Positions 45,689 to 55,405 of a stretch of DNA of 64,000 nucleotides are shown piece by piece. How positions within the stretch are numbered: the stretch's first letter is position 1; each line of letters opens with the position of its first letter. The stretch comes from Blastococcus sp. TF02A-26 (GTDB lineage Bacteria > Actinomycetota > Actinomycetes > Mycobacteriales > Geodermatophilaceae), in NCBI RefSeq assembly GCF_003319125.1, contig NZ_QOHG01000005.1, positions 215,373 to 279,372 of the forward strand. The letters are read 5' to 3'. The notes under the pieces are model-generated. The model made no database searches and was not told the DNA's origin. It was given only the letters and a program-made list of their open reading frames with translations. The translations under genes were made by a program, and so were the position numbers.

Positions 45689-46888
45689 GTGCCCTCGCCT
45701 CGCGGACTGCTCGCCGCCGCACTCCTCGCCGCCCCGGTCGCCTGGCTGACCCGCGCCGCCTGGGGCCTCCCGGTCGCCCTCGGCGCGAGCCGCCGGGCGC
45801 TGCGTCCGCACGTCGCCGGGTCGCCGCACTTCTCCGAAGGGCGGTTCCGCAACACGCTCGCCACGCCGTCGCTGCCCGGCAGCGAGGACCGCCGCACCCT
45901 GCTGCGCCAGATGCGCGAGGAGCGCCACCGGGGCGTCCCGGCCCGACCCGTGCCGCTGGCCCCCACACCGCTCCCGGCCGAGGCCGCCGAGCTCGCCGTC
46001 ACCTGGTTCGGGCACTCCAGCGCGCTGCTCGAGGTCGACGGGCGTCGCGTGCTGGTGGACCCGGTGTGGGGCCGGCGCGTGTCGCCGTCGCCGCTGGTCG
46101 GTCCGGTGCGGCTGCACCCGGTGCCGTCGCCGCTGGCGGACCTGCCCCAGGTCGACGCCGTCCTGATCAGCCACGACCACTACGACCACCTCGACCTGCC
46201 CACCGTCCGCGAGCTGGTCCAGCGGCAGCGGGCCCCGTTCGTCGTCCCCCTGGGCATCGGGGCGCACCTGCGCCGCTGGGGCGTGCCCGAGGACCGGGTC
46301 GTCGAGCTCGACTGGGACGGCGAGGTCCAGATCGCCGGGCTGACCCTGACCTGCACGGAGGCGCGGCACTTCTCGGGACGCTTCCTCACCCGGGACACCA
46401 CGCTGTGGTCCTCCTGGGTGGTCGCCGGCCCGCGGCACCGGGTGTTCTTCGGCGGCGACACCGGCTACACGCCGGCGTTCGCCGCGATCGGCGCCCGGCT
46501 CGGGCCGTTCGACCTCACGCTGCTGCCCGTCGGCGCCTACAACGACGCGTGGAAGTACATCCACATGACGCCCGAGGAGGCGGTCCGGGCGCACGGCGAC
46601 CTGGGCGGCGGCCTGCTCGTCCCGGTGCACTGGGCGACGTTCAACCTGGGCTTCCACGGCTGGGCCGAGCCGATCCAGCGGCTGTGCGCGGCGGCGGAGC
46701 GGTCCGACGTCCGGGTCGCTGTCCCGCGGCCGGGTGAGCGCATCGACGTCCTCGCCGCGCCGTCGACCCGCGACTGGTGGACCGCGGTCGGCTCCCCGGT
46801 GGACGACGGCGGCGACGACGCGGGGGCCGTCTCCAGCGTCGTCGCCCGGGCCGGCGCCTGGCTGGCCGAGCGGCGAGCATCGCGCTGA
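45689..46888 (+). CDS. MBL-fold hydrolase, NAPE-PLD/UlaG-like
   Basis: A 399-residue metallo-beta-lactamase-fold protein with an N-terminal hydrophobic segment (LLAAALLAAPVAWLTRAAWG) that may anchor it to the membrane. Metal motifs are HDHYDHLD (H-x-H-x-D-H), the later His in TEARHFSGR, the Asp in FFGGDTGY and the final His in VPVHWATFNL. The layout TWFGHSSALLEVDGRRVLVDPVWGRR is characteristic of the NAPE-hydrolysing phospholipase D group, so a phosphodiesterase acting on lipids is likely. GTG 45689 lies 25 bases after the lipoprotein stop, so the two may form an operon. Confidence 0.88.
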   Translation: MPSPRGLLAAALLAAPVAWLTRAAWGLPVALGASRRALRPHVAGSPHFSEGRFRNTLATPSLPGSEDRRTLLRQMREERHRGVPARPVPLAPTPLPAEAAELAVTWFGHSSALLEVDGRRVLVDPVWGRRVSPSPLVGPVRLHPVPSPLADLPQVDAVLISHDHYDHLDLPTVRELVQRQRAPFVVPLGIGAHLRRWGVPEDRVVELDWDGEVQIAGLTLTCTEARHFSGRFLTRDTTLWSSWVVAGPRHRVFFGGDTGYTPAFAAIGARLGPFDLTLLPVGAYNDAWKYIHMTPEEAVRAHGDLGGGLLVPVHWATFNLGFHGWAEPIQRLCAAAERSDVRVAVPRPGERIDVLAAPSTRDWWTAVGSPVDDGGDDAGAVSSVVARAGAWLAERRASR

Positions 46889-46893
46889 CCAGG

Positions 46894-47044
46894 CGAAACG
46901 AGACCGATCCCGTTTCGTTGCGCTCGACTTTATTGTCTTAACGGAGTCGATTCGGACTCAACTCCGCTGCAGCCGGGGCCGAAGGTCCTGGAGTCGGGTC
47001 AACAGCGATCCCGGCACTTCGGCAGCTCACAGGAGAGTCCCGTC
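46894..47044 (+). promoter_or_regulatory. Leader region of the GAF-GAF chemoreceptor-like gene
   Basis: A 150-base gap. CGAAACG (46894-46900) pairs with CGTTTCG (46911-46917), perhaps ending the upstream gene. An unusually AT-rich patch (46929-46941, TTTATTGTCTTAA) and a dyad GAGTC-GATTCG-GACTC (46944-46959) follow. These look like a promoter and an operator, but no sigma class can be assigned. Confidence 0.35.
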
Positions 47045-48592
47045 ATGCCGTTCGCCCGTCGACCCGCTGCAGCCGAGACCCCGTCCGTCGTCGAGGCGCG
47101 GGCCAACGTGGAGGCCGTGACGGAGGTCGTCGCCGCCCTGCGGGACAGCACCACCCTCGAGGCCACCGTCTCCGCCACGCTGGACCTCGTCCGCCAGCGC
47201 TTCGGCTGGACGTACGGCTCCTACTGGCGGGTGGACCCCGCCGCGCGGGTCCTGCGCTTCGTGCAGGAGTCCGGCGACGCGGGCCCGGAGTTCCGGGAGG
47301 TCACCCGCACCGCCACCTTCGCCGAGGGCGTGGGCCTGGCCGGGCGGGCCTGGCGGCAGCGCGACCTCGTCGCCGTCGCCGACCTCGGCGAGCTGCGCGA
47401 CTGCGTCCGGGCGCCCGTCGCCCAGCGGCTCGGGATCCGCAGCGGCGTCTGCATCCCGCTGACCGAGGACGGCGTCGTCACCGGCACGATGGACTTCTTC
47501 ACGACCGAGACGCTGGAGCTCTCGCCGGCCCGCCTCGGGACGCTGCGCGCCATCGGCGTGCTGGTGTCCCAGGCGCTCGAGCGGATGGGCGCCGCCGTCC
47601 GCCACGCCAAGGCGGCCGAGGACACCCAGGCGGTCACCGACCTGCTGCGCGAGGTCACCTCGGCGACCACCCGGGAACAGGCGATGCAGCGCGCCCTCGC
47701 CACCATCCGGGACGGCTTCCACTGGGACTACGGCTCCTACTGGGCGGTGGACCACCGCGACCGGGCCCTGCACTTCGTGCTCGAGTCGGGCAGCGCCGGC
47801 CAGGAGTTCCGCGAGGTCACCCTGAAGGCGTCCTTCCGCGAGGGCGTGGGCCTCTCCGGCCGGGCCTGGAAGACCCGCGACCTGTTCTTCGTCGAGGACC
47901 TCGCGGAGATGACCGACTGCGTGCGCGCCCCGGCGGCCCGCCGCGCGGGCGTCAAGAGCGGTGTCTGCCTGCCGATCATGGTCGGCGGCGAGGTCGTGGG
48001 GACCATGGACTTCTTCGCCACCCGCACCCTCGTCCTGGCCCCCGGCCGCGCCGCGGCGCTGCGCAGCGCCGCCTTCCTCCTCGGCCAGGCGCTGGAGCGG
48101 TTCGCGGCCACCGAGCGCCTCGCCGAGGCGGGCCGGCAGCTGCTGGAGTCCATCTCCGAGGTCGAGCGCAACGTGCTGTCGGCGACGGCGGTCGCCGCCG
48201 ACGGTCAGCGGCTGGCCACCCAGGCCAACGAGGAGGTCTCCGGGCTGGGGGAGTCCAGCCGCGGGATCGGCGAGGTGGTCAAGGTGATCCGCGGGATCGC
48301 CGACCAGACCAACCTCCTGGCGCTGAACGCCACCATCGAGGCCGCCCGTGCCGGCGAGGCCGGCCGCGGCTTCGCCGTCGTCGCCAACGAGGTCAAGGAG
48401 CTGGCGACGGAGACCGCGAAGGCCACCACGGACGTCGACGCCAAGGTGACGGCGATCCAGCAGCAGGTCGAGCGGGTCGTCAGCGCCCTGGCCGCGATCA
48501 GCACGCTCGTCGAGAGCATCAACGAGACCCAGCAGCTCATCGGCGGCGTGCTGACCGAGCAGTCCGCCGTCACCAAGGAGCTGCTCGCCTGA
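47045..48592 (+). CDS. Soluble GAF-GAF methyl-accepting-chemotaxis-like protein
   Basis: A 515-residue cytoplasmic sensor without TM helices. Two homologous GAF domains (about residues 30-185 and 200-355) share EGVGLxGRAW, DCVRAP, SGVCxP and GTMDFF, showing internal duplication. Each keeps two Cys. The C-terminal third is an MCP signalling hairpin with the conserved tip IADQTNLLALNATIEAARAGEAGRGFAVVANEVKELA near residue 416. Only a short coiled coil flanks it, so methylation regions are reduced. No cheA, cheW or flagellar gene lies here. It may signal to a chemosensory array or to another kinase encoded elsewhere. ATG 47045 has GGAGAG upstream. Confidence 0.88.
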   Translation: MPFARRPAAAETPSVVEARANVEAVTEVVAALRDSTTLEATVSATLDLVRQRFGWTYGSYWRVDPAARVLRFVQESGDAGPEFREVTRTATFAEGVGLAGRAWRQRDLVAVADLGELRDCVRAPVAQRLGIRSGVCIPLTEDGVVTGTMDFFTTETLELSPARLGTLRAIGVLVSQALERMGAAVRHAKAAEDTQAVTDLLREVTSATTREQAMQRALATIRDGFHWDYGSYWAVDHRDRALHFVLESGSAGQEFREVTLKASFREGVGLSGRAWKTRDLFFVEDLAEMTDCVRAPAARRAGVKSGVCLPIMVGGEVVGTMDFFATRTLVLAPGRAAALRSAAFLLGQALERFAATERLAEAGRQLLESISEVERNVLSATAVAADGQRLATQANEEVSGLGESSRGIGEVVKVIRGIADQTNLLALNATIEAARAGEAGRGFAVVANEVKELATETAKATTDVDAKVTAIQQQVERVVSALAAISTLVESINETQQLIGGVLTEQSAVTKELLA

Positions 48593-48642
48593 GCGTGGAG
48601 GGGATCCGCGGGCGGAACGCCCACGAATCCCCTCCACGCTCA
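48590..48642. terminator. Inverted repeat built from two facing stop codons
   Basis: Arms TGAGCGTGGAGGGGAT (48590-48605) and its exact complement (48627-48642). The outer TGA of each arm is the stop codon of the gene it ends. An inner GGCG/CGCC hairpin occupies the loop. Probable bidirectional terminator. Confidence 0.7.
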
Positions 48643-49512
48643 GCGCAGCAGCTTGGACATCCGGCGGTCGGCCAGCGGCTTGCCGCCGGTCTGGCAGGTC
48701 GGGCAGTACTGCAGCGAGGTGTCGGCGAAGCTCACCTCGCGCACGGTGTCCCCGCACACCGGGCAGGGCAGGCCGGTGCGGGCGTGCACCTGCAGGCCCG
48801 ACCGCTTCTCGCCCTTCATCGTCGCCGCCCGCTGCCCGAGCTGGCGGTCGAGGGCGTCGGTGAGCTCGGCGCGCATCGCCTCGTAGAGCCGGATGACCTC
48901 GTCGTCGGTGAGCTTGTCGGCCATCTTGAACGGCGAGAGCCGTGCGGCGTGCAGGATCTCGTCGGAGTAGGCGTTGCCGATCCCCGAGATCAGCGTCTGG
49001 TCGGTGAGCGCGCCCTTCAGCTGTCCGCTGCGGCCGGCCAGCAGCGCGGCGAACTGCTCGCGGTCGACCGCCATCGCGTCGGGGCCGAGCCGGTCGATGC
49101 CCGGCACTTCGGCCGGCGAGCGGACGACGTACACCGCCAGGCCCTTGCGGGTGCCCTGCTCGGTGAGGTCGAAGCCGGGGGCGGGCGGGTCGGCGTCGAG
49201 CGGGTCGAGGTGGACGCGCAGCGCCAGCGGCCCCTTCCCCGGCTTGGGCGGCGCCGCGGGCAGGTTCTCGCGCCAGTGCAGCCAGCCGGCCCGGGCCAGG
49301 TGGACGACGAGGTGCAGCCCGGAGACGTCGAGGTCCAGGAACTTGCCGTGCCGGGAGGCACCGGTGACCTCCAGCCCGCCCAGCGCCGACAGCGGCGGGT
49401 CGAACGTCTTGATCGCCTGGACGGCGGCCAGGTCCGCGCGCGTCAGGATCCTGCCGACGGCGTTCTCCCGCAGGAACGCGGCCAGCGCCTCCACCTCGGG
49501 CAACTCGGGCAC
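48640..49512 (-). CDS. Fpg/Nei-family DNA glycosylase
   Basis: A 290-residue bifunctional DNA glycosylase/AP lyase that removes oxidised bases. GTG 49512 is fixed by the mature N-terminus PELPEVEAL: Pro2 is the catalytic nucleophile and Glu3 the general acid. GGLEVTGASRHGKFLDLD and LISGIGNAYSDEIL (H2TH region) follow. The C-terminal zinc finger is CPVCG...YCPTC, ending in a 20-residue tail RRMSKLLR. A longer start at 49527 would bury the catalytic Pro and is rejected. It probably belongs to the actinobacterial Nei-like group; exact base preference is unknown. Confidence 0.93.
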   Translation of the reverse strand: MPELPEVEALAAFLRENAVGRILTRADLAAVQAIKTFDPPLSALGGLEVTGASRHGKFLDLDVSGLHLVVHLARAGWLHWRENLPAAPPKPGKGPLALRVHLDPLDADPPAPGFDLTEQGTRKGLAVYVVRSPAEVPGIDRLGPDAMAVDREQFAALLAGRSGQLKGALTDQTLISGIGNAYSDEILHAARLSPFKMADKLTDDEVIRLYEAMRAELTDALDRQLGQRAATMKGEKRSGLQVHARTGLPCPVCGDTVREVSFADTSLQYCPTCQTGGKPLADRRMSKLLR

Positions 49513-49553
49513 CCGGCCATGATCCACGCCGCGGGCCGCTGGTGACCCCTCCC

Positions 49554-49578
49554 GGGGACTTTCGCGCGCGAAAGGCTG
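49554..49578. repeat. 25-base intergenic repeat, copy 2
   Basis: Starts GGGGACTTTCGCGCGCGAAA and ends GGCTG. One base differs from copy 1 at 19523. The centre CTTTCGCGCGCGAAAG is a perfect palindrome. It lies just downstream of the minus-strand gene ending at 49583, like copy 1 after glpD. Confidence 0.6.
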
Positions 49579-49582
49579 AACG

Positions 49583-50038
49583 TCAGGGCGGGCCGGGGCT
49601 CCCGGTACGCAAGGACGGCGGGGCGAGGGGGCCGGAGGGGTCGGCGGCCCGCGCCCAGGCGAGCAGCCCCACCACGTCGACGTCGTGCGGCGGGTCGCCG
49701 ACGAAGGGCTCGAGGTTCCGCGCGGCCCGGTCCAGGAGCGTCGCGGCGCCGCGCGGGTTGCCCCGGGCCGCGTGGGTGACGCAGACGGCGAGCTGGGCCA
49801 GTCCGCGCCACAGCTCCCGCTCGGGCCCCGTCGTGGCCTTCCACGCGTCCTCGAGCACCTCGTGGGCGTGGAAGGGCAGGCCGTCGTCCAGCAGCCGCTG
49901 CGCCTCGGTCAGGGCCTCGTCCGGAGTGCGCTCGACGCCCTCCGGCATCCGCTCCACGCCCTCGGCGCCGAAGGGCAGCGGACGGCCGAGCGCGTCCCGG
50001 GGCCGCAGGCCGCTGCTGCGTGCCGGGGAGGCATCCAC
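49583..50038 (-). CDS. DUF309 family protein
   Basis: A 151-residue cytoplasmic protein. The helical DUF309 core has [61 protein letters not shown], with the conserved F-H-x-H-E-x-x-E motif, suggestive of a metal or ligand site. Function is unknown. GTG 50038 is taken as start. It is divergent from the ergothioneine genes. Confidence 0.8.
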   Translation of the reverse strand: MDASPARSSGLRPRDALGRPLPFGAEGVERMPEGVERTPDEALTEAQRLLDDGLPFHAHEVLEDAWKATTGPERELWRGLAQLAVCVTHAARGNPRGAATLLDRAARNLEPFVGDPPHDVDVVGLLAWARAADPSGPLAPPSLRTGSPGPP

Positions 50039-50203
50039 CTGGCCATCGTCTCGCGAATACCTCTCGCGCGTGCGCCGGGAGGGGTTGTCCTGTCGGTACC
50101 GGCGTGCACGATGGAGTCGAGGACGGCCGGTTCGACGGGCCGCCCCCGCACCGACCCGCGGTCGCCCCGGCGACCGGTCCGGACCTGGAGGGGGTGGGCC
50201 CCG

Positions 50204-51484
50204 GTGGCCCCTGGCACGGATCAACGCAGCACGGATCTGCGCAGCACGGATCTGCGCAGCAGCGCGCTGGACCTCGACACCGCCTTCGCCGCCGTCGCGG
50301 CGGGGGCGCTGCGCGACGGGCCGGTGGGCACCGTCGGGCTGGAGCTGGAGCACCACCTCGTCGACCTGGACCGGCCCGCCGCCCGGGTGCCCTGGGGCCG
50401 GGTCTGCGGCGCGCTGGCCGCGGTGCCCCCGCTGCCCGGCGGCAGCCGGGTGACCTGCGAGCCGGGCGGTCAGGTGGAGCTCTCCGGCCCGCCGCTGCCC
50501 GACGTCGTCGCCGCGGTGGCCGCCCTGCGGGCCGACCGGGCGGTGGTGGCCGCCGTCCTCGCCGCCGACCGGCTCGGCTTGGCGGCCGCGGGCACAGATC
50601 CGCTCCGGCCGCCGCAGCGGGTGAACCCCGCCGCGCGGTACGCCGCGATGGAGCAGCACTTCACGGCGGTCGGGTGCGCCGGCGCCGGGACGGCGATGAT
50701 GACCTCCACCGCGTCGCTGCAGGTGAACCTGGACGCCGGCCCGGCTGCCGGCTGGGGCGACCGGGTGGCCCTGGCCCACCAGCTCGGACCGGTGCTGGTG
50801 GCCGTCTCGGCCTGCTCGCCGCTCGCCGGCGGCCGGCCCACCGGCTGGCGGTCGACCCGTCAGCAGGTCTGGGGAGAGATCGACCAGGCCCGCTGCGGTC
50901 CGGTCCTGCGCGGCGACGACCCGGCCGGCGAGTGGGCCGCCTACGCACTGGCCGCGCCGGTGATGCTGGTCCGCACGGACGACGGCGCCGAGCCCGTGCG
51001 CGCACGGGTGGCGTTCTCCGACTGGGTGAGCGGCGAGGCCGTCCTGGGCGGCCGCCGGCCCACGCCGGAGGACCTGGACTACCACCTGACCACGCTCTTC
51101 CCGCCGGTGCGGCCGCGCGGCTGGCTGGAGATCCGCTACCTCGACGCCGCGCCCGAACCGTGGTGGCCGGCGCTGGCCGCGGTGACCACCGCACTCCTCG
51201 ACGACCCCGTCGCCGCGGACCGGGCGGCCGCCGCCAGCGCGCCGACCGCCGGCGCCTGGGACCGCGCCGCCCGCGCCGGGCTGACCGACCCGGCCCTGCG
51301 CGCCGCCGCCCGCGGGTGCCTGGCCGCCGCGGTCGACGCCGTCCCCGCAGCCCTGCGCCCCGAGGTCGAGGCGCTCGCCGAGCTCGTCGAGCGGGGCGAG
51401 GACCCCGGCACCGCCCAGCTCGACGCCCTGCGGGCCGGCGGGCCAGCCGCCGCCCTGCTCGCCACCACCGGAGGGTTCCCGTGA
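50204..51484 (+). CDS. egtA: Ergothioneine glutamate-cysteine ligase EgtA
   Basis: Makes gamma-glutamylcysteine, the sulfur donor for ergothioneine. The 426-residue protein belongs to the GCS2-type ligases: [15 protein letters not shown] (metal/ATP Glu residues), [31 protein letters not shown] and [14 protein letters not shown] (Arg/Tyr substrate site). GTG 50204 has GGAGGGGG eight bases upstream and gives a length close to known EgtA; ATG 50111 would add 31 low-complexity residues. Its N-terminus contains a 15-base tandem duplication. It overlaps egtB by four bases as the first gene of the egtABCD operon. Confidence 0.9.
   Translation: MAPGTDQRSTDLRSTDLRSSALDLDTAFAAVAAGALRDGPVGTVGLELEHHLVDLDRPAARVPWGRVCGALAAVPPLPGGSRVTCEPGGQVELSGPPLPDVVAAVAALRADRAVVAAVLAADRLGLAAAGTDPLRPPQRVNPAARYAAMEQHFTAVGCAGAGTAMMTSTASLQVNLDAGPAAGWGDRVALAHQLGPVLVAVSACSPLAGGRPTGWRSTRQQVWGEIDQARCGPVLRGDDPAGEWAAYALAAPVMLVRTDDGAEPVRARVAFSDWVSGEAVLGGRRPTPEDLDYHLTTLFPPVRPRGWLEIRYLDAAPEPWWPALAAVTTALLDDPVAADRAAAASAPTAGAWDRAARAGLTDPALRAAARGCLAAAVDAVPAALRPEVEALAELVERGEDPGTAQLDALRAGGPAAALLATTGGFP
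50225..50254 (+). repeat. 15-base tandem duplication in egtA
   Basis: CGCAGCACGGATCTG occurs twice in direct tandem, giving [10 protein letters not shown] in the EgtA N-terminus. In-frame, so not disruptive. Confidence 0.6.
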
Positions 51485-52782
51485 CCGACGTCCGCGAGCT
51501 GCTGGGCCGCGACCTGACCGCCGCCCGCGAGCGCACCCTGCTGCTCACCGACCACGACGAGCCGGAGCTGCTGCGGCAGCACACGCCGCTGCTGTCCCCG
51601 CTGGTCTGGGACCTCGCGCACATCGGCCAGCAGGAGGACCTCTGGCTGCTGCGCCGCGGCGATGCCACCCGCACCGGGTTGCTACCGGCCGACGTCGAGC
51701 GTCTCTACGACGCCTTCGCCCAGCCGCGCGCCGTCCGCGCCCGGCTGCCGCTGCTGCCGCCGGTCGAGGCCCGGCGCTTCTGCGGCGAGGTGCGCGGCCG
51801 GGTGCTCGACCGGCTGGACCGCCTGGGCGGGGACGACGACCCCTTCGACTTCGCGATGGTGGTCAGCCACGAGCAGCAGCACGACGAGACGATGCTGCAG
51901 GCCCTCGCGCTGCGGACCGGCCCGCCGCTGCTGGGCGCCGGCGCACCGCTGCCCCCGGGGCGGTCCGGCGTGGCGGGGACGTCGGTGCTGGTGCCCGGCG
52001 GGCCGTTCGTCCTCGGCGTCGACGCCGCCGACGAGCCGTTCTCGCTGGACAACGAGCGGCCGGCGCACGTCGTCGACGTGCCGGCGTTCCGCATCGGCCG
52101 GGTGCCGGTGACCAACGCCGAGTACGCCGCCTTCGTCACCGACGGCGGGTACCGCGACGACCGCTGGTGGTCCGCCCGCGGCCGGGCGCACCGCGACGAG
52201 GCCGGGCTGACCGCGCCGATGTACTGGGGCCCCGACGGGACGCGCACCCGGTTCGGCCTCGTCGAGGCACTCCCGCCGGACGAACCGGTCCAGCACGTCA
52301 CGTTCTTCGAGGCCGAGGCGTACGCCGCCTGGCTGTCGGCCGGCTCCGCCGGGGCGGCCGGTGCCCGGCTGCCCACCGAGGTGGAGTGGGAGAAGGCGGC
52401 CGTGTGGGACCCGGCCCTCGGCCGCCGGCGGCGCTTCCCCTGGGGGGACGTCGAGCCCACCGCGGCACTGGCGAACCTGGACGGGGCCGCCCTGCGCCCG
52501 GCCCCCGTCGGCGCGTACCCGGCCGGGGCGTCGGCGTACGGCGTCGAGCAGCTCATGGGCGACGTCTGGGAGTGGACGTCGTCGGGGTTCACGCCCTGGC
52601 CGGGATTCCGGCCGATGCTCTACGCCGACTACTCCGCGCCCTTCTTCGGCGGCGACTACCGCGTGCTGCGCGGCGGGTCGTGGGCGGTGGGCGCGTCGAT
52701 CCTGCGGCCGAGCTTCCGCAACTGGGACCACCCGATCCGCCGCCAGGTCTTCAGCGGCCTCCGGCTGGCCTGGGACGTCTGA
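51481..52782 (+). CDS. egtB: Ergothioneine sulfoxide synthase EgtB
   Basis: Non-heme iron enzyme of 433 residues that joins hercynine with gamma-glutamylcysteine and O2, forming the C-S bond and sulfoxide. The N-terminal DinB-type helical bundle supplies the iron ligands His47 ([10 protein letters not shown]), His130 and His134 ([10 protein letters not shown]). The C-terminal half is an FGE-sulfatase-type domain ([53 protein letters not shown]). All landmarks of actinobacterial EgtB are present. GTG 51481 overlaps the egtA stop; egtC starts three bases after its stop. Confidence 0.95.
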   Translation: MTDVRELLGRDLTAARERTLLLTDHDEPELLRQHTPLLSPLVWDLAHIGQQEDLWLLRRGDATRTGLLPADVERLYDAFAQPRAVRARLPLLPPVEARRFCGEVRGRVLDRLDRLGGDDDPFDFAMVVSHEQQHDETMLQALALRTGPPLLGAGAPLPPGRSGVAGTSVLVPGGPFVLGVDAADEPFSLDNERPAHVVDVPAFRIGRVPVTNAEYAAFVTDGGYRDDRWWSARGRAHRDEAGLTAPMYWGPDGTRTRFGLVEALPPDEPVQHVTFFEAEAYAAWLSAGSAGAAGARLPTEVEWEKAAVWDPALGRRRRFPWGDVEPTAALANLDGAALRPAPVGAYPAGASAYGVEQLMGDVWEWTSSGFTPWPGFRPMLYADYSAPFFGGDYRVLRGGSWAVGASILRPSFRNWDHPIRRQVFSGLRLAWDV

Positions 52783-52784
52783 CC

Positions 52785-53480
52785 GTGTGCCGTCACCTCG
52801 CCTGGCTGGGCCGGCCGCGCACGCTCGCCTCGCTGGTCCTCGAACCGCCGTCGTCCCTGCTGGTGCAGTCCTACGCCCCGCGCCGGCAGCGGTACGGCAC
52901 CGTCAACGCCGACGGCTGGGGGATCGGTTTCTACGTGCCGGACCGGCCGGGACCGGCCCGCTGGCGCTCGGCGCGCCCGCTGTGGGGCGACCCCTCGTTC
53001 GCCTCGGTGGCCCCGGTGCTGCGGTCGGGCTGCGTGGTCGCCGCCGTCCGCTCGGCGACGGTCGGCATGCCGCTGGAGGAGAGCGCCGCGGCCCCGTTCA
53101 CCGACGGTCGCCGGCTGCTCTCGCACAACGGCCGGGTCGACCGGGCGGTGCTGCCGCCGGTGCGCGACGCCGAGTCCACCGTCGACAGCGCGCTGCTCGC
53201 GGCGCTGGTGTTCGACCGCGGCCTCGACGCCCTGGCCGCCACGGTGGCCGAGGTGGGGGCCGCAGACCCCGCCGCGCGGCTGAACCTGCTCGCCGCCGAC
53301 GGCGGGCGGCTCCTCGCCACCACCTGGGGCGACACCCTGTCCGTGCTGGTCACCGACGAGGGCACCGCCCTGGCCAGCGAGCCGTGGGACGACGACCCCG
53401 CCTGGCGCGACCTCCCCGACCGGCACCTCGTCGAGGTCACCCCCGACGGCCTCACCCTCACCCCGATCGGAGCTCCATGA
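52785..53480 (+). CDS. egtC: Ergothioneine gamma-glutamyl hydrolase EgtC
   Basis: Class II glutamine-amidotransferase-like hydrolase of 231 residues that removes the gamma-glutamate from the EgtB product. The N-terminal nucleophile Cys2 follows the initiator (MCRHLAWLG), and [21 protein letters not shown] and [16 protein letters not shown] are the Ntn-hydrolase motifs. GTG 52785 is fixed by Cys2. Its stop overlaps the egtD start by four bases. Confidence 0.95.
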   Translation: MCRHLAWLGRPRTLASLVLEPPSSLLVQSYAPRRQRYGTVNADGWGIGFYVPDRPGPARWRSARPLWGDPSFASVAPVLRSGCVVAAVRSATVGMPLEESAAAPFTDGRRLLSHNGRVDRAVLPPVRDAESTVDSALLAALVFDRGLDALAATVAEVGAADPAARLNLLAADGGRLLATTWGDTLSVLVTDEGTALASEPWDDDPAWRDLPDRHLVEVTPDGLTLTPIGAP

Positions 53481-54445
53481 CCGTCTCGCTGACCAGCCAC
53501 CTCGCCCCCGGCGCCGCGCGCGACGCCCTGCGCGCCGACGCGCTGGCCGGGCTGACGGCGACGCCGAAGTCGCTGCCGCCGCGGTGGTTCTACGACGAGC
53601 GCGGCAGCGAGCTGTTCGACGAGATCACCCGGCTGCCCGAGTACTACCCCACCCGGGCCGAGCGGGCGGTGCTCGCCGCCCGGGCCGGGGAGATCGCCGC
53701 GGCGTCCGGCGCCGACGTGCTGGTCGAGCTGGGCAGCGGGACGTCGGAGAAGACCCGGCTGCTGCTGTCGGCGCTGCGCGACGCCGGCACGCTGCGCCGC
53801 TTCGTCCCCTTCGACGTCGACCCGTCGGTGCTCGAGGCCGCCGGGGCGGCCATCACCGCCGAGTACCCCGGCGTGGCCGTCGACGCGGTGGTCGGCGACT
53901 TCACCGAGCACCTCGACCGGCTGCCCACCGACGGCCGGCGGCTGGTCGCCTTCCTCGGGTCCACCATCGGCAACCTGGAGCCCGGGCCGCGCGCGGCGTT
54001 CCTGGCCGAGCTGGCCGCCACCCTCTCCCCCGGCGACTCGTTCCTGCTCGGCACCGACCTGGTCAAGGACCCGGCGCGGCTGGTACCCGCCTACGACGAC
54101 GCCGCGGGCGTGACGGCGGAGTTCAACCGCAACGTCCTGGCCGTGCTCAACCGCGAACTCGGCGCGGGCTTCGACCCGGCCACCTTCGAGCACGTCGCGC
54201 TGTGGGACGCCGAGGCGGAGTGGATCGAGATGCGGCTGCGCTCGACCGTCGACCAGCGGGTCGCCGTGCCGGCCCTGGACCTGGAGGTGGCGTTCGCCGC
54301 CGGCGAGGAGATGCGCACCGAGGTCTCGGCGAAGTTCCGGCCCGAGCGGGTCGAGGCGGAGCTGGCCGCGGCGGGGCTGCGGCTGACGCACTGGTGGACC
54401 GACCCGGACGGCGACTTCGGGGTCTCCCTCTCCCAGCCGGCCTGA
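53477..54445 (+). CDS. egtD: Histidine N-alpha-trimethyltransferase EgtD
   Basis: SAM-dependent enzyme of 322 residues that trimethylates L-histidine to hercynine, the first committed step. Motif I is [45 protein letters not shown] is the EgtD N-terminal signature, and [11 protein letters not shown] and [14 protein letters not shown] complete the histidine-binding domain. It overlaps egtC. In the usual egtABCDE order egtE would follow, but here four unrelated genes intervene. Confidence 0.95.
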   Translation: MTVSLTSHLAPGAARDALRADALAGLTATPKSLPPRWFYDERGSELFDEITRLPEYYPTRAERAVLAARAGEIAAASGADVLVELGSGTSEKTRLLLSALRDAGTLRRFVPFDVDPSVLEAAGAAITAEYPGVAVDAVVGDFTEHLDRLPTDGRRLVAFLGSTIGNLEPGPRAAFLAELAATLSPGDSFLLGTDLVKDPARLVPAYDDAAGVTAEFNRNVLAVLNRELGAGFDPATFEHVALWDAEAEWIEMRLRSTVDQRVAVPALDLEVAFAAGEEMRTEVSAKFRPERVEAELAAAGLRLTHWWTDPDGDFGVSLSQPA

Positions 54446-54546
54446 GGTCGCCCCCCGGACGGGTGAACCGGCTGCATCCGCCGCCGCGAACGCCGCGGAA
54501 GGGGTGGTGTCAACGCACTCACCCCCTCCCCGGAAGGACCCGTCCC

Positions 54547-55365
54547 ATGACCCGGACCCGCACCTTCGGTGTCGCCGGCGCAGCCGTCTCCGCCGGTGCC
54601 CTCGTCCTGCTCGGCGCCTCCCCCGCCGCCGCGGCGGACACCGCGACCGTCTCCGTCCTGCACGCCGTCCCGAACACGCCGGTCGACGTGTACGCCAACG
54701 GCGAGCGGCTGATCGACGACTTCCAGCCGGGGACCCTGACCGACCCGCTGCAGCTGCCCGCCGGGAACTACGACCTCGCCCTCTTCCCGGCCGACGCCCC
54801 CGACGGCTCCGGTGCCCCGCTGCTCTCGGCGAACGGCGTGGCCGTCCCCGCGGGCGCGAACGCCACGGTCGTCGCACACCTCGACGAGGGCGGCGCCCCG
54901 AAGCTCACGCCCTTCGTCAACGACACCTCCGCCGTCCCGGCCGGCCAGGCCCGGGTGACGGTCCGGCACACCGCCGCCGCGCCCGCGGTCGACGTGCGGG
55001 CCGGCGGCCAGGTCGTCGTCCCCGGGCTGACCAACCCGGACGAGGCCAGCCTCGAGGTCCCGGCCGGCACCATCACCGCCGACGTCGCAGTGGCCGGCAC
55101 CGACACCGTGGCCATCGGCCCGGCCGACCTCACCCTGACCGAGGGCGCCACCACGATCGTCTACGCGTGGGGCTCGGAGGAGGCCGGCTACGAGCTCGCC
55201 GTCCAGACCGTCTCCGCGGCGCACTCCGCCCCGTCCGGCGTGCCGGGCGGCACCGGTGGCCTGGTCGACGACGGCGGCTTCCCGCTGCCGCTGGCGGCCG
55301 CCTCCCTCGCCGGGCTCGCCCTCGCCGGCGTCTCCGCCCGCCGGCTCGTCGCCGGTCGCCGCTGA
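54547..55365 (+). CDS. Secreted DUF4397-domain protein
   Basis: A 272-residue exported protein. A signal peptide (GVAGAAVSAGALVLLGASPAAAA) precedes a tandem DUF4397 beta-domain (VSVLHAVPNTPVDVYANGERLIDDFQPGTLTDPLQLPAGNYDLALFPA and a second half from VTVRHTAAAPAVDVRAGG). A C-terminal hydrophobic helix (LPLAAASLAGLALAGV) and RRLVAGRR suggest membrane anchoring; no clear LPxTG or LAxTG is present before it. It directly precedes a sortase and is likely a surface protein handled with it. ATG 54547 has GGAAGGA upstream. Confidence 0.85.
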   Translation: MTRTRTFGVAGAAVSAGALVLLGASPAAAADTATVSVLHAVPNTPVDVYANGERLIDDFQPGTLTDPLQLPAGNYDLALFPADAPDGSGAPLLSANGVAVPAGANATVVAHLDEGGAPKLTPFVNDTSAVPAGQARVTVRHTAAAPAVDVRAGGQVVVPGLTNPDEASLEVPAGTITADVAVAGTDTVAIGPADLTLTEGATTIVYAWGSEEAGYELAVQTVSAAHSAPSGVPGGTGGLVDDGGFPLPLAAASLAGLALAGVSARRLVAGRR

Positions 55366-55405
55366 CGGTCGGGCACCCGAGGGACACGGACCGGAGGAGA
55401 TCCCG

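Noticed and set aside
50225..50254. Short direct repeat considered as a CRISPR fragment
   Set aside because: Only two tandem units without spacers, in frame inside egtA.
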